In this document: positions 1-11,545 of the stretch, piece by piece
How the letters are laid out: each line of letters begins with the position of its first letter
Position numbering within the stretch: the stretch's first letter is position 1
Made by a program: the position numbers and the translations under genes
Notes under the pieces: model-generated
What the model saw: the letters and a program-made list of their open reading frames with translations, nothing else
Databases searched by the model: none
Told to the model about the DNA's origin: nothing
Assembly (NCBI GenBank): GCA_051294375.1
Contig: CM119267.1
Location: forward strand, 10,101,458-10,165,457
Source: Paraspadella gotoi
Taxonomy: Eukaryota > Chaetognatha
Direction of reading: 5' to 3'
Length of the DNA: 64,000 nt

Positions 1-215
1 CGCCCCTGTTCTTGCCCTACCTTGCTCCCTGCTCTGGCCGGGTCAAATAATTTCTCTGCTCTGCGCTCTTCGTCCCTCTCTCTCTCCTCCTCTCTCTCTC
101 TCTCTCTCTCGTCCTCATCTCTCTCATCTTCTCTACTCTCTTTTCTATCTTCTCTTCAGACTCGACTCCTCCTCCTTATTATCCCATCTTACAAGTCATG
201 CTCTCTCTTCTCTCT

Positions 216-253
<38 letters not shown>

Positions 254-536
254 CCTCTCTCTCTAACTCTCCCTCTCCTTTCTCCGCCCTTCTTATGCCC
301 TCCCGCGCATTCCGACCGCATTCCCCTTCGGTCAATTTTAGGAAACAGTCGGCGCTTGTACGTTTCGGGTGGTTGACAGTTTCCCGCAGTCGCCAGGGTT
401 AGGCTGTCTTGCGTGCATGTTATCTGTCCTTCTTTTTCCACGCGTCGGCATCGCCAACACCTGACGAGCCGACAACGGTCCCGCCGTCTTTATCTTTTTC
501 ACTGTTCTGCTCGCTCTCCTTGCCGGGGCGCCGCTT
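1..536. repeat. CT-rich low-complexity DNA
   Basis: Several (CT)n runs (about 78-130, 196-260) within pyrimidine-rich sequence. Reading frames here are SLSL translations of the repeat. No gene seen. Confidence 0.8.
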
Positions 537-939
537 TCTGCCGCGCAGACGAGACACTATTGGTCGAACCCAAGTCTCGGGGACGAGATGGATCTTTCTT
601 ATCGAAAGTGGACAGGGCGTTTTTTGACTGAGAGTATTTTCACTCTTTGCGCATCTCGCTTTTCAATGCTTTCTTTCATTTTCCTTATCTCTGGATTCTT
701 CGTAGAAGGAACCAGGCTTACTCCCAACGATACCAATCTTTCATGTCTGTAGTTGCAAACATATCTTCAGCTTTTATCCTAATCGGTTTCTTGCCGTGTT
801 TCACCTTGCGGTCACTTCTGCCGCTTTTAATTGCACGTCACTCTCGCTCCACCCTTTCTGCTCTCTGCGTCATCTCGCTCACTTCCGCTTAGAGGCGCCC
901 ACGAGCGCCGCCACGTCTAGGTCTCTCTCTCTCTCTCTA

Positions 940-986
<47 letters not shown>

Positions 987-1573
987 TTCTCTTCGGTCCC
1001 CGTGCCGTTCGCTCGATCGCTTTTAATCGCGACTCATCGAAGCCCAGGAATGCCGATGGAATCGATCACGAGTAGAGAAGAGAAGAGGAGGAGGAGGAGG
1101 AGGAGTAAGAGATGGAAGAAGTGGTCGAGGACGAAGGCTTTTAAAAGTCGAGTTCGGGTAGTCAATTTCTTCAGAAATCGGATCGAATTAAAAGATCTCG
1201 ACGTCGAGATCCAATCAGAGAAGAGAAGAGAGAGAGAGAGAGAGAGAGAGATGGAAGAGGAAGCGGAGGGAGAGAGAGAGAGAGAGAAGGAAAGTTAAGG
1301 AAAGAGGAGGAGGAAGAAAAAGATAGAGATGAAAACCTTGTAAGAGAGGAAATGAAAGAAAGGAAATTGAAGAGAAAAAACTAAATTAGGAAAGAGTCGT
1401 TGAACCGCGTGGGTTAATTTAGAGGGCAGAGAGGATAAAGAGAGGAAAAAGAGAAGTCGAGTCCATGGAAAGACAACGAGAAAAAAATTAACGCTGTCGT
1501 CGAGAGCGTGCGGAATAAATCAAAGGAGTAAAAACAACGCAATGATCAGATATCAATTCCATTAGGCCGAGCT

Positions 1574-1617
<44 letters not shown>

Positions 1618-2137
1618 TCTCTCCCTCTCTTTCTCTTCTCTTGTATTTATAATAAACCGACCGCCCGCTATCTCGATTACATATTTGCAGCACTTAAATA
1701 ATTAGGACGGGCATCGGTGAGCCACCTGCTTAACGCCAGAAGTGAAACAGATGAGGAAAATTTAAATGAGAAAAGATTGAAAAATATTTTGTGCGCGAAA
1801 AAGAGCGGTAATAATACGAGGATATTTTTTTCTCTTTAATAACTGAGTTGGTAACGTAGTTGAAAAATGACTGATGAAGCGGGAGGACAGACAAAAAGTA
1901 AACAAAGAAAAAACAAAAAGAAATAAGAAAGAAAAAAGACAAGAACAAGAAAAGAAAGAAGAGAAAAGAAAGAAAGGAAAGAAAAAAAGAAAGGAGGGAA
2001 AAAAAGAAAGAAAGAAAGAGAAGAGAAAGAAGAATAGGATAAGAAAGAAAGAAAGAAAGAAAGAAAAGAAAAAGATAAGAAAGGAAAGGAATGAATATAT
2101 TCTTTCCTTTTATATGCGCGACTCTGATGGCTGTGAA

Positions 2138-2292
2138 GTTGTGACCGTGAGTGACATGTCACACAATACTTCCTTTCCATTCGTGACCGGTCACCACAAA
2201 TCTTCTTTTGATTGTGACCGGACTGGTGACACGCTTGCGACATGGTCACTTTTGATGCATATTCTGTACCGTTGCTGCGACAAGAGTGTGAC
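2138..2292. repeat. Cluster of GTGAC/GTCAC motifs
   Basis: Nine GTGAC or GTCAC pentamers in about 155 bp (2141, 2151, 2158, 2183, 2190, 2214, 2226, 2245, 2288), some in palindromic pairs such as GTGACCGGTCAC. The matching part of the other arm is hidden by the 199-N gap. Confidence 0.7.
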
Positions 2293-2916
2293 GAGACCTT
2301 TCTTATTGGGTGGGGAAGAGATGATACGAACGAAACGAACGAACGAACGAACGAAGAAAGAAGATAAGAAAAGAAAAGAAAGAAAGAAAGAAAGAAAGAA
2401 AAAATGGAAAGCGTCGTAAATGGAAAGGAGACAACTCGGCGGGAATTCCTTGGAATACGATTTTCCGATCGGCGACGCGGAAAGTTTTTGCGGTGAGATT
2501 TTCGCTGATGGGGGGGGGGAGTGGAGATAGGTCGCAGGGGGGAAGAATTGGCGGGGTGGATCGAACCAAAAAGGGGGGGGAAAGGTGGAATAAGAGACGA
2601 AGTGGAGTGCATGTCGTAAGAGCGAGTAAAAGTTATAGGGTGGAGGGGAAAGAGAGTTGAATTAAGTGAAACGACGGCCAGCGTGAAGGTAAGGTAATAG
2701 AAGCGAGTTTGATTCCGGCGATTGTAAGGTGGCTCGGAAACTGAAAGCGCCCGCTGGAGCCAGTGGAGCGAAGGATCAAGTGGAGCGGGTTGGCGTTTGG
2801 CGTGAGTGGCGTGAGATTTTTGCGTGGATGAGAGATTGGTGGAGCCCGTAGAAACCCAGAACTTGGTTGGTGGAGTGGAATGAATATACATTGTATTGTT
2901 TGTAAATAGTATGGAC

Positions 2917-2996
2917 TGTATGTATGTATGTATGTATTATGGTGTATGTATGTATGTATGTATGTTATGTATGGTTGTATGTATGTATGTATGTTC
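2917..2996 (+). repeat. (TATG)n microsatellite, interrupted
   Basis: Runs of GTAT/TATG with small interruptions. Counterpart of the (CATA)n array at 5683-5775 in the opposite arm. Confidence 0.85.
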
Positions 2997-3572
2997 TGTA
3001 TTGTATTGTACTCTACTCTACATGAGTGAAACTCGTCCTCTCCAGATATTGCTGCCGATTTAGTACTGGGATATGAAGTAGCACTATTATTTTACACATT
3101 GTGTCTGTATATACAACTGTGGGTATACCCCCATTCACTACGCGGTTCCTTCGTGTTTCCCAAGCCATAGCCCTACTCATCCAGACTAATATTTCTTTAC
3201 ACCAGGTAGTCGACTCAGCTTGGAAAATGTCAAAAGAAAAGAAACTCAATTTTCGCTCCACCTTAATGTGATCCATAAAAAATAAAAGAACAAAAAAAAC
3301 AAAGGAAACACAATAACATTTGAAACGGAACGACTACGACAATAACAACAGCAACAACAACGACAAACCCATCAAAGACGAAACATCTCCAGCTTGAGAT
3401 TTCGGATGAAAAAAAACCAAAAACATAAAAGAAACGAAATTGGAACTTTCTCTTCTCTCTCTTTTTTTCCCTTTTCGGCCAGAAAACCAAAAAAAAATCT
3501 TCGCCGACTCACGATCCGGCGCCCGAAAGAAAAGAAAAGAAAAAGAGGCTTTGAATTCCGGCGGAGCCGATT

Positions 3573-5206
3573 TTGCAACCCGGCAGTTAAGACGGGACCT
3601 TTAAGACGGATACCGTACGGAAGGAAGAGAGAGAGAGAGTGAGAGAGAGAGAGAGGAGAGAGAGAGAGAGTGGAAAGAGAAGAGAGAGAGGAGAAAGAGA
3701 GAGGAGAAAAGGAAGAGGAGGGGGAAAGAGAGGAATGGAAGGGGAAAGAAGTGAGAACATGTCCGGGCACATAAGACTATATGAGCACGTTTGGCCGCAA
3801 GATAAAAGCGCCGCGGTTCTACCGGCGTTAAAAATGTCAGAACCAACCTCAATACGCAAATCGTCAGGAAAGAAGAGACCGAAGAAAGAGAGATAGAATG
3901 ACTCGTAGTATGACCACCGAATAAGGAGAGTGAGAAGAGTTAGAGAAAAGACATGACTGACGATCAGCTAATGTAAACGAACACAATAAATCGAAGGAAG
4001 TACTAAAATAGCGAGAAACTCGCGTAACCCGCAAGGCCCGCTTCTACCACATCTATCCGTACAATATCACGTCTCGCTCATCATAGTCACAGCACCAACA
4101 AGTGCGTAATTTCGAATGCCGTGAGAGAATCGAATAAACTTAGTCCCATCCTGGAAAACGAGAGAAGTCAAAGAAGATGAGAGCTATATAACCAACTGTT
4201 AGAGAAACACAAACTGATGACGACGAACTCCGCATTCAGCGGACGTTCCGGTCATGGACGCACTTTGCTAGTTTCATTACGAGAATCAAAATTTAACAGC
4301 ACAACTGCTCAGACGGCACCTTAAACCCATATAAGTACAGTAGAGGAAGCCGATCAGCCCTAAGTGACAGGTCAAAAGGGAAGAGACGAATAGGAGCACG
4401 AGAACAGAGAACAGATAGCAAAACTGGGTGAGCCTTCTTCAAGTAACAGACGCCAAATAGATGGCAAGAAAGCAGAGGACTCATGCGCGCGCCATCAACC
4501 GCAGCTCGAGAGTGCTCGAGAAATAAGACATGCCGCTCTAAGGAATCAACACTACATCGCCTACGAGCTACCTTCATCAGCTCCATTAGGACTCCGTCAT
4601 ACTAGCATCTTAGTGGCCCTCATGGATGATACTTCGTGTATAGTCTATCGCGTGAACTCGAGCCCAGTACTGAAAGTCATATCGACAAGGCACAAACCCG
4701 GATGCTTGTCCCGGATTTTAGTCATCCCTCATCGTTTATTAAGCCGCAACACCGGCTCACCTGTAACTCACCCCTGCACCCAAGGAGGCGAAGAAAGCAT
4801 GAGACGTCCTACCTGCGCGCCCGAGGGACTTACGACATACGCCTATGAAATAACCTGCGATAAATCAATCCCTAAACATACGACACGACCAATCGAAGAA
4901 AAGAACACAATAAATAAGACATCAGGAGAGTAAGGAACACAAAATGATAGAGTAATTACGAAAACATGTTCTCGCACACTCTTTCAAACGATGGAAGAAG
5001 ACTGACACGCGAAGAGGACGAGAGAGACGCAGCAGGCGCCACGTGAAGCAACACGCTCCGCGACCATTACACCTCGGAAGAAGAGGAAGTAGAGAACAGA
5101 AAACAGACAACAAGAGGAGGAGAGAATGACCAGGTGAGACTGAGAGGAAAGAGAAGAGAGATGAGAGAGATAGAGAGAGAGAGAGATCGGATTGAGAGAC
5201 GAGCGG
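3573..5206. other. Spacer between the inverted arms; no gene seen
   Basis: Begins with a GA-rich stretch (3625-3740). From about 3760 to 5100 it has little microsatellite and no clear composition bias, unlike the rest of the window. Reading frames are short and match no family I recognise. It could be genuine unique DNA or low-quality read sequence. Confidence 0.5.
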
Positions 5207-5231
5207 NNNNNNNNNNNNNNNNNNNNNNNNN
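5207..5231. other. Assembly gap (25 N)
   Basis: Twenty-five Ns exactly at the inner edge of the right inverted arm. Confidence 0.99.
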
Positions 5232-5682
5232 CGTCTCCGCCGGAATTCAAAGCCTCTTTTCTTTTCTTTTCTTTTCGGCGCCGGATTCGTGAGTCGGCGA
5301 AGATTTTTTTTTTTGTTTTCTGCCGAAAAGGAAAAAAGAGAGAGAGAGAGAAAGTTCCAATTTCGTTTCTTTTATGGTTTTTGGTTTTTTTCATCCGAAT
5401 CTCAGCTGGAGATTTTCGTCTTTGATGGTTGTCGTTGTTGTTGTTGTTGTTATTATCGAAGTCGTTTCGTTTCATGTTATTTGTTTCTTTGTTCTTTTAT
5501 TTTTAGGATCACATTAAGGTGGCAGCGAAAATTGAGTTTTCTTTTCTTTTGACATTTTCCAATGCTGAGTCGACTACCTGATTTTGGAAAATTTATTGTA
5601 ATAAAATGTAATAAAATAACATTATAATTCAACATCATCTCCTTGTATAGTACAATACAATACAATACACACATACAATACA

Positions 5683-5775
5683 TACATACATACATACATA
5701 CATACATACATACATACATACATACATACATACATACATACATACATACATACATACATACATCCATACATACAT
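5683..5775 (+). repeat. (CATA)n microsatellite
   Basis: About 93 bp of near-perfect CATA tetranucleotides. Frames here read as YIHT or YVCM repeats and are not genes. Confidence 0.95.
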
Positions 5776-6066
5776 ATATACATTACAATACAATACAATG
5801 TATATTCATTCCCACTCCACCAACCAAGCTCTGGTTTCTACGGGCTCCACCATCTCTCAATCCACGTCAAAAATCTCCACGCCTACTCACGCCAAACGCC
5901 ACCCGCTCCACTTGATCCTTCGCTCCACTGGCTCCAGCGGAGACGCCTTTCAGTTTCGAGCTCACCCTCTCCAATCCCGACATCAACTCGCTTCTATTAC
6001 CTTACCTTCACGCTGCCATCGTTTCACCTTATTTCAACTCTCTCTCCCTCCACCCTATATTTTACT

Positions 6067-6265
6067 NNNNNNNNNNNNNNNNNNNNNNNNNNNNNNNNNN
6101 NNNNNNNNNNNNNNNNNNNNNNNNNNNNNNNNNNNNNNNNNNNNNNNNNNNNNNNNNNNNNNNNNNNNNNNNNNNNNNNNNNNNNNNNNNNNNNNNNNNN
6201 NNNNNNNNNNNNNNNNNNNNNNNNNNNNNNNNNNNNNNNNNNNNNNNNNNNNNNNNNNNNNNNNN
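6067..6265. other. Assembly gap (199 N)
   Basis: Lies inside the right arm. The left arm carries continuous sequence at the equivalent place (about 2075-2640). Confidence 0.99.
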
Positions 6266-6267
6266 TT

Positions 6268-6299
<32 letters not shown>

Positions 6300-7011
6300 T
6301 TGTTTTTTCTTTGTTTACTTTTTGTCTTCCCTCCCGCTTCATCAGTATTTTTCCCTCCGTTACTCAACTCAGTTATTAAAGAGAAAAAAATATCCTCGTA
6401 TTATTACCCTCTTTTTCTGCGCACAATATTTTTCAATCTTTTCTCATTTATTTTCTCATCTGTTTCACTCTGGCGTTAAGCAGGTGGCTCACCGATGCCG
6501 TCCTATATTAAGCTGCAATATGTATCGAGATAGCGGCGGTCGGTTTATTATAAATACAAGAGAGAGAGAGAGAGGGAGAGAGAGAGAGAGAGCTCGGCCT
6601 TATGAATTGATATCTGATCACTTGCGTTGTTTTTACTCCTTTGATTTATTCCCACGCTCTCCGACAGCGTTAATTTTTTCTCGTTGTCTTTCCATGGACT
6701 CGACTTCTCTTTTTCCTCTCTTTTTATCCTCTCTGCCTCTCTAATTACCCCACGCGGGTTCAACGACTCTTTCCTATTTAGTTCTTTTCTTCTTTCAATT
6801 TCCTTTCTTTCATTTCCTCTCTTACAAGGTTTCATCTCTATCTTTTTCTTCCTCCTCCTCTTTCCTTACTTTTCTTCCTCTCTCCTCTCTCTCTCTCCTT
6901 CTCATCTCTCTCTCTCCGCGACACTCCACTCCTCTCGTCTACTCTCATCTTCCTCCTCCCGTCTCTCCTCTGCTTCTCTGATTGGATTCGAGTCGAAAGA
7001 ATTTTATTCGA

Positions 7012-7211
7012 TTCATGATTCTGAGAAATTGACTCGCGAACTCGACTTTATTAAAAAGCTTCGTTCCTCGACCTATTCTTTTTCTTCCATCTGCTTACTC
7101 TCACTCCTCCATCCTCCTCCTCCTCTTCCTCTCTCTACTCGTGATTCGATTCCATCGCATTTCCGGCTTCGATGAGTCGCGATTAAAAGCGATCGAGCGA
7201 CGGCACGGGGA
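7012..7211 (+). repeat. Gap-flanking duplicate, left copy
   Basis: Matches 7237-7432 on the same strand, from the TTCGATTC-type start through GGCTTCGATGAGTCGC to the CGACGGCAC end, with small indels. The two copies are separated only by 25 Ns. Confidence 0.85.
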
Positions 7212-7236
7212 NNNNNNNNNNNNNNNNNNNNNNNNN
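7212..7236. other. Assembly gap (25 N) between overlapping ends
   Basis: Its left and right flanks are versions of the same 200 bp, so this looks like an unmerged overlap and not missing sequence. Confidence 0.95.
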
Positions 7237-7432
7237 TTTATTCGAATTCCGATTTCTGAGAATTGATCACCGAACTGCGACTTTTTAAAAGCCTTCGTCC
7301 TTCACCACCCTTCTTCCATCTCTTACTCTCCTTCCTCCTCCTCTTCCTCTCTCTACTTCGTGATCGATTCCATCGCAATTTCCGGCTTCGATGAGTCGCA
7401 CGGATTAAAAGCGATCGAGGCGACGGCACCGG
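7237..7432 (+). repeat. Gap-flanking duplicate, right copy
   Basis: Second version of 7012-7211. In the opposite inverted arm this sequence occurs once (about 1020-1210, reverse strand). Confidence 0.85.
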
Positions 7433-7564
7433 GTGACCGAAGAGGAAAGAGCGCTCCGAGAGACGATGGAGAGAGAGGAGAAGAGAGAGGAGAGAGAGGA
7501 CGAGAGAGAAGACGAGAGAGAGAAAAGAGAGAAAGAAGAGAGAGAGAGAGAGAGAAAAGAGAGT

Positions 7565-7606
<42 letters not shown>

Positions 7607-7971
7607 AGAGTGGCGGCGCTCGTGGCGCCTCTTAAGCGGAGTGAGCGGAGATGACGACAGAGAGGCAGAAAGTGGAGCGAGAGTGACGTGCATTAAAAGG
7701 CGAGAGTGACCGGCAAGTGTGAAACACGGCAGAATCTTAGAAAAGCTGAGATAGTGTTTGCAATACAATGGAAGATAGGTATGTTGGGAGTTAAGCTTGG
7801 TTCCTTCTACGAGATCAGAGATAAGGAAATGAAGAAAGCATTGAAAAGCGAGATGGCAAAGAGTGAAAATGACTCTCAGTCAAGAAACGCCCTGTCCACT
7901 TTCGAATAAGAAAGATCCATCTCGTCCCCGAGACTTGGGTTCGACCCTCGTCGGCGGCGAAGCGGCGCCCG

Positions 7972-8510
7972 NNNNNNNNNNNNNNNNNNNNNNNNNNNNN
8001 NNNNNNNNNNNNNNNNNNNNNNNNNNNNNNNNNNNNNNNNNNNNNNNNNNNNNNNNNNNNNNNNNNNNNNNNNNNNNNNNNNNNNNNNNNNNNNNNNNNN
8101 NNNNNNNNNNNNNNNNNNNNNNNNNNNNNNNNNNNNNNNNNNNNNNNNNNNNNNNNNNNNNNNNNNNNNNNNNNNNNNNNNNNNNNNNNNNNNNNNNNNN
8201 NNNNNNNNNNNNNNNNNNNNNNNNNNNNNNNNNNNNNNNNNNNNNNNNNNNNNNNNNNNNNNNNNNNNNNNNNNNNNNNNNNNNNNNNNNNNNNNNNNNN
8301 NNNNNNNNNNNNNNNNNNNNNNNNNNNNNNNNNNNNNNNNNNNNNNNNNNNNNNNNNNNNNNNNNNNNNNNNNNNNNNNNNNNNNNNNNNNNNNNNNNNN
8401 NNNNNNNNNNNNNNNNNNNNNNNNNNNNNNNNNNNNNNNNNNNNNNNNNNNNNNNNNNNNNNNNNNNNNNNNNNNNNNNNNNNNNNNNNNNNNNNNNNNN
8501 NNNNNNNNNN
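7972..8510. other. Assembly gap (539 N)
   Basis: Ends the right inverted arm. Confidence 0.99.
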
Positions 8511-9000
8511 CGTATCTTCCCGCCCATTCGCTCATGGGTCTCTCAACCGCCCTCCCGTCCCGCGCTCGCTCCCGCCCCGCTCTCCCGCGTTCCTCGAGGC
8601 CCGCAGCCTTAAATCCCCTCTCCCGCCGACCCCGCTGCTATCTTTCTTTGTTAGTACAATTTTACAATTTATTACATATCATACGTATTTCTTTCCGTGT
8701 TTCGTTCAACCAATATCCTTCATCTTCAATAGTTTTAAATTTTAATTTACACTTCAATAACAAACCTCCTACCTGCAAATGATGAGCCGCGCCGAAAAAA
8801 CCTCCTCCCAAAATCTGGGTCCTCGGAGCCCCTGCTCCCCCAACTGCTCCATCAAACTTCCCCAGCCGGCGCAACCCCAGATTACCCCATCCAAACCGAA
8901 ATCCCTCCCGAAAAACCCGGCGCCCCTATCCACGGCGTGACAATTCGCCGACTCGTCGGCGAAGAGAGATTACGAATCCCAACTGGCCACTGACATCAAT
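8511..9000. other. No recognisable gene; GC-rich to AT-rich transition
   Basis: Starts with C-rich sequence, then an AT-rich stretch (8645-8770), then C-rich DNA. A minus-strand open stretch near 8775-8966 ends at a CAG/GTAGGA donor-like site but resembles no protein I know. Confidence 0.5.
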
Positions 9001-9039
9001 TTCGTCGTTGTCGCTCGTCGTCGTCGTCCCTTCCATCTC

Positions 9040-9221
9040 CGTGCTTCTTCCTTTCCGCCTACTCTCCTCCGTATCCCCTCTGCTCCCTCTCGCTCTCCTC
9101 TCTCCCCCTCTCGCTCTCTCCTCTCTCTTTCGTCTTTCACTCTGCGTCCGCTTTCTATTTCCGCCATCGTCTTCTTTTTTCGTTTTTCCTCATTCCAGGT
9201 TTCTCTCTCTTCTCTCTCTCT

Positions 9222-9269
<48 letters not shown>

Positions 9270-9420
9270 ATTCTTCTTCTCTCCTCCTTCTCGCCTTCCC
9301 TCCAATCTCTCCTCTCCTCTTTATCGTCTCTCTCTCGTCGTCCTCTCTCTCTCTCTCTCTCTTCTCTCTTTCTTCTCTCTCCTCGCTCTCTCTGCCTCTC
9401 TCTTGATTCGCCCTCTTTAA

Positions 9421-9484
<64 letters not shown>

Positions 9485-9490
9485 CTTCTC
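9040..9490. repeat. Extended CT-rich tract
   Basis: About 450 bp of pyrimidine on the + strand with several long (CT)n runs (for example 9228-9263 and 9420-9484). RERE/SLSL frames are artefacts. Confidence 0.9.
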
Positions 9491-9689
9491 ATCCAATTCT
9501 CGGCATAAAGTTTATGGCGACCTTTTTTCAAAGCGACGCTCTCATGATTTTCGTTTAAGATGGCTCGTTGCCGTGGGTGGCATTGTTAGCGTCGTTTTCG
9601 TTGTTGTTATTGATATTGTTTAGGAGGCTTTTTGGTTGGACACGATACGACGTGGCTTATATAACTTTATAATCTTTGTTATATTTAAC

Positions 9690-9757
9690 CAAAAATTTTA
9701 ACCTAATCCCTAACACTATCTCTTATCCCTAATCGAAGCCCTATCCCTAATCCCGAA
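9690..9757 (-). repeat. Degenerate CCCTAA-like repeat
   Basis: Contains AATCCCTAAC, TATCCCTAATC and CCCTATCCCTAATCCC variants. Weak telomere-like tract, similar in kind to the one at 46023-46192. Confidence 0.5.
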
Positions 9758-10124
9758 ATTTTTATTTTTATTTTATTTTAATTCTGAATTAAACGCATGT
9801 TTCCTTTTTATGAAAAAAAAAAATCATCGTCTCCATGTTTTCTCTTCGTTTTAAAAAGACAAAAGAACATCGACCGGAAACATTCTCCCTCCGCCGCCGC
9901 CCACCGAGAGTTTGTCTTCGTGGTCGTTAACGGTATTAATCGCCCAATAACAACGATAACAACGACGACGATATTGGCGCCGAGATCGATTCTCGCCGCT
10001 CGAATCGTCTCGGCACCTGATCCCACTTCCGGTGACGCCCTCTCTCGCCTCGTCTGATGGTTTTCTTCGGGGTTTTGGCAAACAAACCGTTAATTTGAAT
10101 AAGAATTCGGGTGAGAGGAAAACG

Positions 10125-10149
10125 NNNNNNNNNNNNNNNNNNNNNNNNN
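10125..10149. other. Assembly gap (25 N)
   Basis: Run of Ns in non-coding DNA. Confidence 0.99.
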
Positions 10150-10299
10150 TCGGAGTGAGAGCGAAAACGGAGGTTGGAAGTGGAGATTAGCCCGGCGAAC
10201 GGATGGCGACTGCGACCACTGGTGGCGCTCTTTCTGTGCTGTCTGGTCTTGTCTCTCTGTCTGCTTCTGTCTGCTCTGGTCTGTCTCCTCTCTCTCTCT

Positions 10300-10342
<43 letters not shown>

Positions 10343-10439
10343 TTATTGTCTTGATTCTGCTTTTTATCATCTTTGTGTCACTGGTCACACATTTAAGCGG
10401 GTGAACTTACACGCGTATATTTTGCCTGATTAACCTGAG

Positions 10440-11217
10440 CAAAGTGTTTCTGAAATTGCCTAGGTAAAGGAAATGGCATTTTTCTTAATAAAATATAGGC
10501 AATGTTCTGAATCAAAATATTTTGCCTTATATTGTATTTTTAAAGATAAATAAAACAATATTTTTCTTTTAATTTTTTAATTGTTCGTTTATCAAACTTA
10601 TTTTTAGATTGGTTATTCTATATTTAAGCCCAAAAAATACTTTTCCCAGATGGTATGAATATGCATTATCAATAGTAAGCATGGCATTAAGTCTGTAATC
10701 TACTTGGCTACTACCAGAACCAGAACCAATAAATTCATTAAAGAAGATTAATTCCATTGATATTAATTAAATTAATTCATTAATTAAGCCATTATAGTAA
10801 AGAAATTAGTAGATAACAATGAGGATTACATACATTTAAAGAGATTTGCCCAATGCTAACGTAATTCAGTTGTATCACTGATATGATTAAACCTCGATCA
10901 AAGGATGATTTGTAACCAACGGTACCCAAGACTCAAGTCGCGCCCATAAATATTTTGCTATCTTATTAAAAATGGCAAAGCTTACTAGAATTCTTTGCAG
11001 AATATGCATATTGGATTTACTCAAACCTCCCAAGCTGATTATATAAAATTCGAGCCCTCCCAATATAGAAAGTAAATATCCTGATGGAATATAATTTTCA
11101 AATATTGTCATTGTTTCTTTCTTTCCGTTGTGTTTTTAAGATTTGGCAGAGAAAAAGAATTTCTTTAACAACAACGACTCCTTTATTATGATGTAAACAT
11201 ACATATTTCGACTTAAG
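10440..11217. other. AT-rich non-coding DNA, two unassigned minus-strand frames
   Basis: Minus-strand open stretches at 10569-10757 and 10887-11111 are not simple-repeat translations, and the second contains an internal GTAAGC that could act as a donor. I recognise no family and no acceptor or phase joins them convincingly. They may be decayed mobile-element exons. Confidence 0.3.
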
Positions 11218-11235
11218 TTGCAAAATCTTCATCAG
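11206..11235 (-). ncRNA. Hammerhead-like core motif (decayed?)
   Basis: On the minus strand CTGATGA is followed, after an 18-base segment, by CGAAAT. This resembles the conserved CUGANGA...GAAA strands of hammerhead ribozymes, which are known in Penelope-like retroelements. Helix II pairing is weak and the cleavage site was not identified, so this is a motif call only. Confidence 0.22.
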
Positions 11236-11452
11236 TGCTTATTTAATCTTTGATAATACATAAGTTTTTTGTTTCACAAGTAAACAGTGAGAAGGATGGA
11301 GGGAAAGAGAGACGAGAGAGAGAAAAATAAAAATGTTTTCTAACAAAGAATAAAACAAAGACCCAGTGGCAGTTTTGAGGATAGTAAGTTTGAAACAGAG
11401 ACGAGAGCCAAGGTGGTGAGGAAAAGAAATTAAAATCTTTGCAGCAGAGAGA
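11218..11452 (+). repeat. Foldback repeat, left arm
   Basis: Aligns to the reverse complement of 11546-11778 along its whole length: TTGCAA end, TGTTTCACA, GGATGGAGGGAAAGAGAGA, the GAGGATAG block and GGTGAGGAAA. Divergence is mostly substitutions (by eye, roughly one base in five or six), unlike the indel-only copies elsewhere. This suggests an old genuine inverted repeat. Confidence 0.75.
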
Positions 11453-11545
11453 GCGGAGAGAGAGAGATGCAGAGGTCAACAATTAGATCAATACATTATT
11501 TAACATCTTTATACCAATCTTATACATTTATTCATCCTTTCTTTG

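Larger units (their letters stand above)
537..3572 (+). repeat. Left arm of a large inverted duplication
   Basis: Read on the opposite strand, this segment matches 5232-7971 in the same order. Shared landmarks include the block near 545-620, the (CT)n/GA tracts, the GAAA-rich block, the TATG tract (2917-2996) and the end near 3572. Differences are mostly 1-2 base indels. It holds no recognisable gene. It is continuous where the other arm has N gaps at 6067-6265 and 7212-7236. Confidence 0.85.
5232..7971 (-). repeat. Right arm of the inverted duplication
   Basis: Reverse complement of 537-3572 with small indels. It is interrupted by 199-N and 25-N gaps and ends at a 539-N gap. No gene recognised. 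Confidence 0.85.

Noticed and set aside
22-402. Many [18 protein letters not shown] and FLSFFLSF reading frames across the window
   Set aside because: They are direct translations of CT, GA, GAAA or TTTC microsatellites, with no domain, no splice logic and equivalents in several frames.
5643-5915. Open frame of HTYI-type repeats
   Set aside because: Translation of the (CATA)n microsatellite.
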